Below are positions 34,435 to 43,747 of a stretch of 64,000 nucleotides of DNA, in pieces; position 1 is the first letter of the stretch, and each line of letters starts with the position of its first letter. A model generated the notes under the pieces. The model was not told the origin of the DNA. It saw nothing but the letters and a program-made list of their open reading frames with translations, and did no database searches. The stretch lies in assembly GCA_945900775.1 (NCBI GenBank), contig CAMDJP010000002.1:54696-118695 (forward strand), written 5' to 3'. A program made the position numbers and the translations under genes. The DNA is from Akkermansia muciniphila (GTDB lineage Bacteria; Verrucomicrobiota; Verrucomicrobiia; Limisphaerales; SIAT01).

Positions 34435-34746
34435 ATGTCCAGCATCGGCAAACTGATGAAGCAAGCTGCGAAAATGCAGCAGCAGGTCCAAGAAATCCAA
34501 GCCGGCCTCGCCACGCGCACCGTCGAAGCCACTAGTGGTGGGGGCGCGGTGAAGGTCACCGCCAAATGCGACGGTACGCTCGCCGGCATCAAAATCGATC
34601 CCGCCGCGGTGAATCCAGCCGATGCGCAACTCCTCGAGGATATGTTGCTCAGCGCGGTCAACAACGCCCTCGCCCAAGCCAAGGAAATCTCCGAACAGGA
34701 AATGGGCAAGGCCACCCAAGGCTTTAGTCTTCCGGGGATGATGTGA
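34435..34746 (+). CDS. YbaB/EbfC nucleoid-associated protein
   Basis: MSSIGKLMKQAAKMQQQVQEIQAGLATRTVEATSGGGAVKVTAKCDGTLAGIKIDPA; between dnaX and recR. Confidence 0.94.
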   Translation: MSSIGKLMKQAAKMQQQVQEIQAGLATRTVEATSGGGAVKVTAKCDGTLAGIKIDPAAVNPADAQLLEDMLLSAVNNALAQAKEISEQEMGKATQGFSLPGMM

Positions 34747-34760
34747 TTTGAAGAAGGCTG

Positions 34761-35363
34761 ATGGCCGCCCTTCCTGAACCAATCATCGCGCTCGTTGCTG
34801 CGCTGGGCAAACTGCCCGGCGTCGGTCCACGCTCGGCTGAACGCCTTGCGCTGCACCTCGTGCAGACGGAATCCGACGACGTGCGCCAACTCGCGCAAGC
34901 CATCCTCGCCGCGCGCGAGAAGATTCAATCCTGCCAAATCTGCGGTGCGCTCACCGAGAAACAGCCGTGCATGCTCTGCACCGATCCGCGCCGCGATGCG
35001 ACGCTCCTCTGTCTCGTTGAGCGCGCAGTGGACATCCTCAGTGTGGATAAGGCCGGCACGTTCAGCGGCAAGTTCCACGTGCTCGGTGGAAAGATTTCAC
35101 CACTCAATGGAGTTGGTCCCGAAGACCTGCGCATCGGCGAACTCGAGACGCGCTTCGGCCTCGAGCCGATTAAAGAAGTCATCCTCGCCCTCGGCAGCGA
35201 TGTGGAAGGCGATGCCACGAGCTACTATCTCGCGAAGCGACTGACGGCACGCGGGGTGAAGGTCACACGCATCGCCCACGGTCTGCCGGCTGGCAGCGGA
35301 CTGGAGTTCGCCGACGAACTCACGTTGAGCCGTGCGCTCGAAGGCCGGCACGAAATCCAGTGA
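34761..35363 (+). CDS. recR: Recombination protein RecR
   Basis: LGKLPGVGPRSAERLALHLV...CQICGALTEKQPCMLCTDPRRD...LGSDVEGDATSYYLAKRL. Confidence 0.96.
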   Translation: MAALPEPIIALVAALGKLPGVGPRSAERLALHLVQTESDDVRQLAQAILAAREKIQSCQICGALTEKQPCMLCTDPRRDATLLCLVERAVDILSVDKAGTFSGKFHVLGGKISPLNGVGPEDLRIGELETRFGLEPIKEVILALGSDVEGDATSYYLAKRLTARGVKVTRIAHGLPAGSGLEFADELTLSRALEGRHEIQ

Positions 35364-35977
35364 CGTTGCCCGCGCCAAAGGCCGTCGTGTTCGACTTGGG
35401 CAAAGTGCTGCTCGATTTCGACTACAGCATTCTCGTCCGCCGGATGGTTCCGCGTTCACGGCTGAATGAAGTCGAATTGAACCAGTTGCTCAATCAAGCC
35501 CCGCTGCTGCTTCGTTACGAAACCGGCTCTCTCTCCACCGCCGAGTTTTTCGCCGAGGTACAGAATGCTTCCGGTTTCAATGGGAGCGAGGACGAATTCA
35601 CCTCGTTCTTCGCCGACATATTTACCCCCATCGCACCAATGATTGCGCTGCATGCCCAACTACGCTCACGCGGTGTGCCGACTTACATCTTCTCGAATAC
35701 GAACGACATCGCCATCGCATACATTCGGCGGACGTTTCCCTTCTTCAGCAACTTTGCCGGCTACGTGCTCTCTTATGAACACGGCGCGATGAAACCCGAT
35801 GCTCCTCTCTACGCTGTCGTCGAGGAAATCACCGGCTTGCGCGGAACAGAGCTGCTTTATCTCGACGATCGCCACGAGAATATCACCGCTGGCGCAGCGC
35901 GTGGCTGGCGCGCGATTCTTCATCAGGAGCCGACTGTCACCGAGGCGGCCGTGCGCGCAACCGGCCTGCTGGGCTGA
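35360..35977 (+). CDS. HAD-family phosphatase
   Basis: AVVFDLGKVLLDFDYSILVRRM...YIFSNTNDIAIAYIRR...YVLSYEHGAMKPDAPLY...LYLDDRHENITAGAARGW. Confidence 0.88.
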   Translation: MTLPAPKAVVFDLGKVLLDFDYSILVRRMVPRSRLNEVELNQLLNQAPLLLRYETGSLSTAEFFAEVQNASGFNGSEDEFTSFFADIFTPIAPMIALHAQLRSRGVPTYIFSNTNDIAIAYIRRTFPFFSNFAGYVLSYEHGAMKPDAPLYAVVEEITGLRGTELLYLDDRHENITAGAARGWRAILHQEPTVTEAAVRATGLLG

Positions 35978-36227
35978 TTCCACGCAACGGGACGAAGCGC
36001 GGTTACTTCCCGAGCAGATGTTCGATCACGAGTTGGTCGAGCGCCTGGCAATTACGATCGGCGATGAGCACTTTCGCCTGTTTCTCGTCAAAGCTGCGCA
36101 CCTTCGCAAGCAATCGCAGGAACGTGCGGCGGCTGTTCTCGAGGTGCGCGAGACGCTGGTGAACTCCACTATCGAAAGGAAGCGGAAAAACCGTGAGCCG
36201 CGAAAGGCCGCTTGTTAACCTCGTGCG

Positions 36228-37121
36228 ATGACCGACACGGAAACCGCACTCCGCTCCTTCCTGATTCCCGGCCGCGTCGAGGCACGGACGGAAAACGGAC
36301 AACTGCCCAAGCTTCTCCTCAGCACGGCGGGCAGCACGGCGGAGCTCTATCTACACGGCGCGCAGGTGACGTACTTCCAGAAACAGAGCGAACGTCCCCT
36401 GCTCTTCATGAGCGCGCAGAGCTACTTCGCGCCGGACAAACCAATCCGCGGCGGTGTGCCGATTATCTTCCCGTGGTTTGGTCCGCGCGATGGCGCAGCG
36501 GCGCACGGCTTCGCTCGGACCGCCGCGTGGTCACTCGTGGATTCCAGTGCCACGAACAACGAAACCCGCGTGACACTCGAACTCGCACAAGCGACGGATC
36601 TGGGGGAATGGCCGGCGCACCGACTCCGCTATCGCGTGACCGTGAGCGATGTATTGCGGCTCGAGTTGGAAGTGACGAACAACAGCACCGCGCGCGAACT
36701 GGCCCATGAATCCTGCCTGCACACCTACTTCGCCATCGGCGACATCCACACGACACGCATCGCCGGTCTGCAGGGCGCGTGCTATCTCGACAAGGTGGAC
36801 AACTTCGTCGAGAAGACCGAGACCGCAGCGGAGATTGCCATCACTGGCGAGACCGACCGCGTTTATCTGAACACAGATTCCACCGTCACCATCATCGACC
36901 CCTTGTGGCACCGGCGGATCGTCGTGGAGAAGAGCGGCTCCCGCTCGACCGTGGTCTGGAACCCGTGGATTGCCAAAGCCAAAGCGATGGCTGACTTCGG
37001 CGACGACGAGTACCAGCGGATGCTCTGCGTAGAATCGGGTAACGTGGACCGCGACCGACTCGCGCTCGCGCCAGGAACGAGCTCGACCCTATCCACCACC
37101 CTCCGCAGCGAATTGTTCTGA
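36228..37121 (+). CDS. D-hexose-6-phosphate mutarotase
   Basis: LYLHGAQVTYFQKQSERPLLFMSAQSYFAPDKPIRGGVPIIFPWFGPRDGAAAHGFARTAAWSL...HTYFAIGDIHTTRIAGLQGACYLDKVDNF. Confidence 0.92.
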   Translation: MTDTETALRSFLIPGRVEARTENGQLPKLLLSTAGSTAELYLHGAQVTYFQKQSERPLLFMSAQSYFAPDKPIRGGVPIIFPWFGPRDGAAAHGFARTAAWSLVDSSATNNETRVTLELAQATDLGEWPAHRLRYRVTVSDVLRLELEVTNNSTARELAHESCLHTYFAIGDIHTTRIAGLQGACYLDKVDNFVEKTETAAEIAITGETDRVYLNTDSTVTIIDPLWHRRIVVEKSGSRSTVVWNPWIAKAKAMADFGDDEYQRMLCVESGNVDRDRLALAPGTSSTLSTTLRSELF

Positions 37122-37323
37122 TGGAGATAGCCTCCTCGAGGCGGCGTTAGTGTAGTCAGTTTTGGTTTGTTGGTAGAACTCGCGCGCGATGTCGCCGATG
37201 ACCGCCTTGTTGCTAATATCCGTCTGACCTAACTCGCCGAGATGCTTCGTCCGCAGAAGGCGGTTTCGAATAGAGCGCGTCGCGGTATTCGAGGACGTGC
37301 GGACTAGCAGTCCAAGTAAGACT

Positions 37324-37576
37324 TCAGCGCCAACGCATCGCGCTAGCCAGTTGCTTGCGCACCTGCTCGCGGTTCGCCGAGTCGTAGAACTCGACCGGGT
37401 TGAAATCATCCATCAACACGCGGCCGCGAGTGGAATCCACTCCGACCACGCTCGCATAGGCGGCATCCGCCTGCGACCGCACTAATTCGTTTTCGCCGCT
37501 GGTATCCGGCTCCCGCACGAACTTCATCTCCGCCACATCACCCGGTACAAAGAAGACATTACCATTGCCCGAGCCC
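37324..37576 (-). pseudogene. Truncated C-terminal fragment of a spermidine synthase-like gene
   Basis: SGNGNVFFVPGDVAEMKFVREPDT...SVVGVDSTRGRVLMDDFNPVEFYDSANREQVRKQLASAMRWR parallels the C-terminus of the gene at 38275..39843; cut at a G12 tract. Confidence 0.78.
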
Positions 37577-37588
37577 GGGGGGGGGGGG
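37577..37588. repeat. G12 homopolymer
   Basis: gagcccGGGGGGGGGGGGcagcgg; exact junction of the truncated fragment. Confidence 0.9.
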
Positions 37589-37732
37589 CAGCGGGCGCGC
37601 GGCGACCACGCCCCGGGGGGCTTCTTGCAGGGCGACGGCAATGGCTTAATGCAGCGGTTATACCGCGGCGAAAATAACACACATGGCAATCGAGAGATTG
37701 CGGTGCGGTTTTCCCGCAGTATTCTCCGATCC

Positions 37733-38263
37733 ATGAGTGACACCGACTGGCAGCCACAATTCCGCAAGCTTTGGGACCGGGCCGTGACCGCGTGGCAGGC
37801 CGGCCGCCGCACGCCCGGCTCCATGTTTGATGCCGCCGACGCCGGGCTCCTGACGGGCATCGGCTGCTCGACACAGGAGTTGTTCGACTTCGTGGACGAC
37901 TCGCTGAACTACGACGGCGACCCTGACTTCGCCACCACCCTCGCGGTGACGGCGGTTCGCCGGGACTACTTCCTGACCGTCATGGGCGGCAAGCCCTCCG
38001 GTCGCACCGCCACGATGGACAGTCTCCCGTTGAAGTCCACCGAAGTGGACGGCATCTCCTGGCTGCCCCGGCTGATCGTAAAGGCCCGCCTGAAGCTGCG
38101 CGGAGAAATGCCCGCCGAGCTCATGTATGGCTGCGCGGGCGACCGGCCCTTCCTCCGGCGCATGAACCTGACGCTGCCGAAGTTTCTGGAGTTGGTGCGG
38201 GACGCGGACACGGACGACCGCCGCATCGTCAACGCCGTGAAGCAAGCCGCCGGGCTGAGCTGA
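37733..38263 (+). CDS. DUF5069 domain-containing protein
   Basis: MSDTDWQPQFRKLWDRAVTAWQAGRRTPGSMFDAADAGLLTGIGCSTQELFDFVDD...; start set downstream of the ORF-track start. Confidence 0.75.
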   Translation: MSDTDWQPQFRKLWDRAVTAWQAGRRTPGSMFDAADAGLLTGIGCSTQELFDFVDDSLNYDGDPDFATTLAVTAVRRDYFLTVMGGKPSGRTATMDSLPLKSTEVDGISWLPRLIVKARLKLRGEMPAELMYGCAGDRPFLRRMNLTLPKFLELVRDADTDDRRIVNAVKQAAGLS

Positions 38264-38274
38264 GCCGCCAGCGC

Positions 38275-39843
38275 CTACCGCGGCCGCATGGCGAAGGCGA
38301 GCTGCCGGCGGAATTGCTCGCGGTTGCGCGCGTCGTAAAACTCCACCGGGTTGAAATCATCCGTCAGCACGATGCCTCTTTTTGGGTCTGTTTCCTTGAT
38401 CCCATCGAACGCGTCGCGTGCCTGCTGACGGACCGTCGCATGCATTGAGTCGAAGTCCATTGCTCGATGCTGCTTGAGCTCCGGGGCCGGGCTCGCCACG
38501 TAAAACACGTTGCCGTTGCCGCTGGCATGGATGCGCACGCTGCCGAAAACCTCTTTCAAGGTCTTGTGCAGCGACGCCGCGAAGTAGTCCTGACCCGCAT
38601 CGAACTCGCCAAAGCTGTTGATCACCAGCACGCCTTCCGGCCGGAGCACCCGGCGCATCGCGGTGAAAGCCTCCCGCGTCATCAAGTGCGACGGCGAGGA
38701 GTCGCCGAGGAAGGCATCCAGAATCACCGCGTCGTATTGCTGCGTAGCCGCGTTCACGAACTGGCGACCATCGCCGATGGTGAGGTTGAGCTTTTCCGGC
38801 TGCAGGTCGAAGTGCGCGCGGGCTAGTTCCACCACCGCGCCGTTGATTTCCACCACGTCCACTCGGGCGCCCTCGTGGACGAACTGCATGGGCACGATGC
38901 CAACGCCCATGCCGATGCATAGTACGTCCTTGATCTGGGTGGTGTAAACGCCCGCAAGCCCGTGCAGTCCGTAGGTGAAGAGCGAGACGCTTTGCTTCGC
39001 CTCGGGGTCGTAGGTGTTCTGCGTGAGATAGTCGTTGAGGTAGTAGCGGCGGGAGCCATTGAAGTTCTCGACCACCTGCATCAGGCCGAAGTTCGAGTTC
39101 TGGCGCGCGACTTCCCGCATTTGGTCCGAGGGGGGATTGGCGTCCTTGCGCACGCCCGCCCAGCCGGACAGCAGACCCACGGCGAGGAACACCAGCGGGC
39201 CGGCCAGCGAATCACCCCGCTGGCGCCAGCCTACGAAATACACCAGCGAAACCGCCATCAGGATCCCCGCTGTGATGAACATGGTTACCGAGTTCGGTAG
39301 GAAGGGAATCAGCACGTAGCCAATCAGCACCGTGCCCAGCACGCTGCCCAAGGTGCTGATGGCGGAAAGTCGACCCACGTTCCCGCCCACGCCGGCAACC
39401 GCCGAGGTGATCACGCGGATGACAAAGGGCCCGACGGTCGCGAGCAAGGTCAGCGGCACGAAGAACAGGAACAGCGAAGCCAGCAGTGAGCCGACCTCGA
39501 GGGGAAATTGCAGGCACCAGAAGGCGACCTTCGCGGTGAACGGCACGGTGAAGCACAGATACACGCCCGCGAGCAGGATGCAGGTATAGAGCCGATGCAG
39601 GTTTTGCGAGCGGTCCACCAACCAGCCGCCAAACTGGTAGCCCGCCGCGAGCGAGATCAGCGTGACCGCAATCTGCGCCGTCCAGACGAAATGCGACGTG
39701 CCGACGAAGGGCGAAAGCATCTTCGCGCCGAGAATCTCGACGATGAGAATGGCCGCGCCAGTCGTGGCGGCGGTGCCGTAGAGGAAACGGCGTAGGCCGG
39801 GGGAGACGGGTTCAGCGACAGCAGCGTCGGATTGCTTTTTCAC
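38275..39843 (-). CDS. Fused membrane-domain / spermidine synthase-like protein
   Basis: N-terminal multi-TM region (ILIVEILGAKMLSPFVGTSHFVWTAQIAVTLISLAAGYQFGGWLVDR) followed by DVLCIGMGVGIVPMQFVHEGARVDVVEING...YDAVILDAFLGDSSPSHLMTREAF. Confidence 0.9.
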   Translation of the reverse strand: MKKQSDAAVAEPVSPGLRRFLYGTAATTGAAILIVEILGAKMLSPFVGTSHFVWTAQIAVTLISLAAGYQFGGWLVDRSQNLHRLYTCILLAGVYLCFTVPFTAKVAFWCLQFPLEVGSLLASLFLFFVPLTLLATVGPFVIRVITSAVAGVGGNVGRLSAISTLGSVLGTVLIGYVLIPFLPNSVTMFITAGILMAVSLVYFVGWRQRGDSLAGPLVFLAVGLLSGWAGVRKDANPPSDQMREVARQNSNFGLMQVVENFNGSRRYYLNDYLTQNTYDPEAKQSVSLFTYGLHGLAGVYTTQIKDVLCIGMGVGIVPMQFVHEGARVDVVEINGAVVELARAHFDLQPEKLNLTIGDGRQFVNAATQQYDAVILDAFLGDSSPSHLMTREAFTAMRRVLRPEGVLVINSFGEFDAGQDYFAASLHKTLKEVFGSVRIHASGNGNVFYVASPAPELKQHRAMDFDSMHATVRQQARDAFDGIKETDPKRGIVLTDDFNPVEFYDARNREQFRRQLAFAMRPR

Positions 39844-39893
39844 GGTGCCGTTCTACTTTCAACAGCGAGAAGAAGCAAGGAACAGCAGCTCGG

Positions 39894-40694
39894 ATGGAAA
39901 AGTATCTGCACATAATCGGTATCGGCATTCAGAGGACGCTCGTGTACCGCGTGAACTTCTTCGCGCGCTCTCTCTTCGGCCTGATCCCGCTCACAGCCAC
40001 CATCCTGCTCTGGCAGACCATCTACCGCGACCGCATCGGCGACGTCGCCGGCTACACGCTGCGCCAGATGATCTCGTACTATCTGATTGCCACCATTGTG
40101 GATGCCCTGACCGCTGTCGCGGAGGACGACTGGCAGATTGCCGCTGACATCCGCGATGGAAACATCAGCCAGTTCCTCGTCAAGCCAATCGATTACCTCG
40201 CCTACCGGTTCAGCCTCTACTCCGCCGGCCGTCTCATCTACACCGCTGTAGCGAGTGTGCCCATCGCAATCTTCATCTTCTGTCTGCGCGACTATTTCGT
40301 CCTGCCAAAGGATGCCGCCGCATGCGTTGGCTTTGCCCTCTCGGTCGCGATGGCGGGCCTTCTGCAATTTCTCATCTCCTATACGATGGCCCTGCTCTCG
40401 TTCTGGGTTCTGGAGGTCGCCACGTTCATCTTCATCCTGTTCGCCTTCGAATACCTCGCTTCCGGCCATCTCTTCCCGCTGGACATCCTGCCACCGGTCG
40501 TGGCTCAGGCGCTGCACTTCACGCCCTTCCCCTACCTGCTCTACTTCCCCGTCAGCGTCTATCTTGGGCAAGCCACTGGGACAGCGCTCTGGCAAGGACT
40601 CGCTATACAAGCCACTTGGGTGCTGGCCGCCTATGCGCTGGCGCGGTTTGTCTGGAGCCGCGGTATAAGGAAATATGCGGCGTTCGGAGGATAA
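39894..40694 (+). CDS. ABC-2 family transporter permease
   Basis: Six hydrophobic segments, IGIQRTLVYRVNFFARSLFGLIPL...RQMISYYLIATIVDALT...DIRDGNISQFLVKPIDYLAYRFS (COG4587-like). Confidence 0.82.
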   Translation: MEKYLHIIGIGIQRTLVYRVNFFARSLFGLIPLTATILLWQTIYRDRIGDVAGYTLRQMISYYLIATIVDALTAVAEDDWQIAADIRDGNISQFLVKPIDYLAYRFSLYSAGRLIYTAVASVPIAIFIFCLRDYFVLPKDAAACVGFALSVAMAGLLQFLISYTMALLSFWVLEVATFIFILFAFEYLASGHLFPLDILPPVVAQALHFTPFPYLLYFPVSVYLGQATGTALWQGLAIQATWVLAAYALARFVWSRGIRKYAAFGG

Positions 40695-41547
40695 AATGAA
40701 ACCATCCCCTGAACGCGACGATGTTAGGGCGAATGACACAAGTTCTCTCGCGCCTCTGAACCGTTACCTCGGCCTCTACGCCGCGCTCTGGAAAAACTCC
40801 GTCACGCGAGAGATGGGTTTCAAATCCAACTTCCTCCTCTGGATTGTGGTCGAGCTTCTCTGGTTCGCGCTTCAGCTCACCTTCATGACGGTGATTTACT
40901 CGCACACTGATCACATCGGCACTTGGACCAAGTGGGAGGTAGTGCTACTGGTCGGCGCGGCGCATTTCATCCAGCAAATCTTCACCGCCCTCTTCCTCGT
41001 GAATTGCACCCAACTCTCCGAGCACATCCGCACCGGCAAACTCGACTTCATGCTGCTGCTGCCCGTCAACACGCGCTTCCTCGTCTCGTTCCGGCAGGTG
41101 GACCTCGGCGGCTTCATCAACGCCGCCAGCGCCGTAGCGGTGATGGTTTACGCTGCACGCGAACTGCAGCTCGCGCCGAGCGCGGCGCAGATCGCCGGTT
41201 TCCTCGCCCTCTGCGCTGTCGGCCTCCTTATCCACTACTCACTGATGTTCCTGCTCGCGGCCATCAGCTTCTGGACAGTGCAGGCGCAAGGCATCGTCTA
41301 CGGCTACTACAATCTGTTCAATATCGCGCGAATGCCGGACGCCGCTTTCGGAGGCCCGTTCAAGGCGGTGTTCACATTCGTCCTGCCGATTCTGCTGGTC
41401 GTGAATGTGCCGGTGAAGCTTCTCGCGAAAAAACTCGAGTCCCCGTGGGAACCGGCGCTGCTTCTGGCGATGGCCTGCGCCTGCTTTGCGGCCTCAGAAC
41501 TCTTCTGGCGATTTTCTCTTCGCCGCTACACCAGCGCCAGTTCGTAG
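40675..41547 (+). CDS. ABC-2 family transporter permease
   Basis: YLGLYAALWKNSVTREMGFKSNFLLWIVVELLWFALQLTFM...FFVNCTQLSEHIRTGKLDFMLLLPVNTRFLVSFRQVDLGG (COG3694-like). Confidence 0.82.
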   Translation: MRRSEDKMKPSPERDDVRANDTSSLAPLNRYLGLYAALWKNSVTREMGFKSNFLLWIVVELLWFALQLTFMTVIYSHTDHIGTWTKWEVVLLVGAAHFIQQIFTALFLVNCTQLSEHIRTGKLDFMLLLPVNTRFLVSFRQVDLGGFINAASAVAVMVYAARELQLAPSAAQIAGFLALCAVGLLIHYSLMFLLAAISFWTVQAQGIVYGYYNLFNIARMPDAAFGGPFKAVFTFVLPILLVVNVPVKLLAKKLESPWEPALLLAMACACFAASELFWRFSLRRYTSASS

Positions 41548-41560
41548 ACCGCCGCGCCGG

Positions 41561-42934
41561 CTAGCCGCACTTCGCCAACTCCTGCCAGAGATGCGCGCTC
41601 ATCCGCGAGCCGGCGGCGAAGTTATCGAGATCGAACTTCTCGTTCGGTGAATGAAGATTGTCATCCGGCAACGCCAAACCGAGCAGCAAGGTGTCCGCTC
41701 CGAGGATCTTCTTGAATTCATTCACAATGGGAATCGAACCACCCTCGCGCATCAACACCGGCTCGTGTCCGAATGCGGCCTTCAAGGCGCGCAAGGCCGC
41801 CTGCGCCTGTGGTCCCGTAGGTGAAACCAGATACGGCTCACCACCGTGGCCCTCCGAGATTTCCAAACGCACAGTCCGCGGACAAATCTTGCGCAGATGA
41901 CGCGCGACGAGATGGAGAATCCTCTTCGGATTCTGCCCGGGCACGAGACGGAAGGTGAGCTTCGCGCTCGCCCATGACGGCACGATGGTCTTGCTTCCCG
42001 GCCCTTGATAACCGCTCGTGAGCCCGTTGATCTCGACTGTCGGTCGCGCGCTGCGCTGCTCGACCGGTGTGTGGCCGCGTTCACCGAAAAGCTGCGGCAC
42101 ACCGAGGAACTTCCGGTACTGCCCCGCATTGAATGGCAGCCGCGCGAGCTGCTTTCGCTCGAAGGGTGAGAGAGGTTTCACGCCGGCATAGAAACCCGGC
42201 ACGGTCACGCGACCATTCTTGTCGCGGAACTTCGCAAGCAATTGGCACAAGGCCATCGCAGGGTTATCAAGCGAGCCACCGTAGATGCCAGAGTGGAGGT
42301 CGCGCGACGGACCGTGCAACTTCACCTCGATGGCAGCGATCCCCCGCAGCGCGTAGGTGAGTGCGGGGTGCCGCTTGTCGGGCATCCCTGTGTCGGAGAC
42401 GACGACGGTATCGCAACGCAGCGCAGCGCGGTGTTTCCGCAAGAACGGCGGCAGGCTCTCGCAACCAATCTCCTCCTCGCCTTCGATAACGAAGGTGAGG
42501 TCGCACGGCAACTCCGTGCCGGTTTTCAGATAGGCCTCGACGGCCTTGAGATGAGCAAAGTGCTGACCTTTGTTGTCGGTCGAGCCGCGCGCGTAAATGC
42601 TGCGCCCCGAGATGCGCGGCTCGAAGGGCGGCGTCTTCCAGAGATCGAAGGGCTCGGGCGGCTGCACGTCGTAGTGACCGTACACGAGGAAGTGAGGCTT
42701 GCGTTTCCCTTTCGTGCGCGGCGTGCGAATCGTGATAATCGGGTTCCCTTTTGTCTGATGAATCTTCGAATCTAGACCGAAGGCGCGACTGTGATCGGCG
42801 AGCCAACGCGCACAGGCGTCAATATCGACCGCGTGCTTCGCTTGGGCAGAGACACTTGGAAAGCCAAGATACTCCGACAGTTCCCGAATGAAACGCGGTT
42901 CGTTCTCTGCGAGGTAGCGTAAGACGTTCTGCAT
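41561..42934 (-). CDS. M20 family dipeptidase
   Basis: FLVYGHYDVQPPEPFDLWKTPPFEPRISGRSIYARGSTDNKGQHFAHLKAVEAYL...FVIEGEEEIGCESL...LHSGIYGGSLDNPAMALCQLLA. Confidence 0.93.
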   Translation of the reverse strand: MQNVLRYLAENEPRFIRELSEYLGFPSVSAQAKHAVDIDACARWLADHSRAFGLDSKIHQTKGNPIITIRTPRTKGKRKPHFLVYGHYDVQPPEPFDLWKTPPFEPRISGRSIYARGSTDNKGQHFAHLKAVEAYLKTGTELPCDLTFVIEGEEEIGCESLPPFLRKHRAALRCDTVVVSDTGMPDKRHPALTYALRGIAAIEVKLHGPSRDLHSGIYGGSLDNPAMALCQLLAKFRDKNGRVTVPGFYAGVKPLSPFERKQLARLPFNAGQYRKFLGVPQLFGERGHTPVEQRSARPTVEINGLTSGYQGPGSKTIVPSWASAKLTFRLVPGQNPKRILHLVARHLRKICPRTVRLEISEGHGGEPYLVSPTGPQAQAALRALKAAFGHEPVLMREGGSIPIVNEFKKILGADTLLLGLALPDDNLHSPNEKFDLDNFAAGSRMSAHLWQELAKCG

Positions 42935-43012
42935 ACAGCTAAGTTAGGAATCAGACGGCATAGCGCAAGGCGCATTTCGACAGACTTTGCTTTTCTGCTG
43001 TTTCAGGCGAGG

Positions 43013-43747
43013 ATGCGCGTGATGAAGATTTCGGTCGTCGTGCCAGCGTTCAACGAAGAAAAGCTGATTGCCAGCACCTTGGAAAGCATTCGAACGGCCG
43101 CGACGGCCTTCACCGAGCGCGGCTGGGAATGGGAAATCGTTGTCTGCGATAACAACTCGACCGACCGGACCGGCGACTTGGCCCGAGCAGCGGGCGCGAA
43201 GGTTGTGTTCGAGCCGAAGAATCAGATCGCCCGCGCACGTAATGCAGGTGCGGCAGTGGCAGCAGGCGAGTGGCTCCTCTTCGTGGATGCTGATTCACGG
43301 CCCAGTCGTGAGCTCTTCACTGATCTGGGGGCAAGGGTAGAAGAGGGCCGCTTCCTTGGCGGTGGCTCCACAGTGCAACTGGACGAGCGTCACTTCCTCG
43401 CAAGTATTTGTATATTCGCATGGAACACAATCAGCCGCGTCTTCAAGTGGGCGGCAGGCTCCTTCGTGCTGTGCGAAGCGGCGGCGTTCCAGGCGATTGG
43501 CGGATTCAACGAGGCGCTGTATGCCGCGGAAGAAATTGACTTCAGCCAGCGCCTGAAGCGCGAGGCGCGACGGCGCGGCAAGAGGGTAGTCATTCTTCAC
43601 CGTCATCCGCTGGTGACCTCGGCTCGAAAAATCCATCTCTACTCGCCGTGGGAGTACGCATGGTTCATGGTGAAGTCGGTGATGACGCTCGGGCGACCCA
43701 TGCGGACACGCGAGGAATGCCCCATCTGGTACGACGGCCGCCGGTGA
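43013..43747 (+). CDS. Glycosyltransferase family 2
   Basis: KISVVVPAFNEEKLIASTLESIRTA...VVCDNNSTDRTGDLARAAGAKVVFEPKNQIARARNAGAAVAAGEWLLFVDADS. Confidence 0.93.
   Translation: MRVMKISVVVPAFNEEKLIASTLESIRTAATAFTERGWEWEIVVCDNNSTDRTGDLARAAGAKVVFEPKNQIARARNAGAAVAAGEWLLFVDADSRPSRELFTDLGARVEEGRFLGGGSTVQLDERHFLASICIFAWNTISRVFKWAAGSFVLCEAAAFQAIGGFNEALYAAEEIDFSQRLKREARRRGKRVVILHRHPLVTSARKIHLYSPWEYAWFMVKSVMTLGRPMRTREECPIWYDGRR

Noticed and set aside
36003-36302. 99-aa minus ORF between the HAD phosphatase and mutarotase genes
   Set aside because: The C-terminal half looks helical, but no family is recognised and the N-terminal half overlaps the mutarotase start; not supportable.
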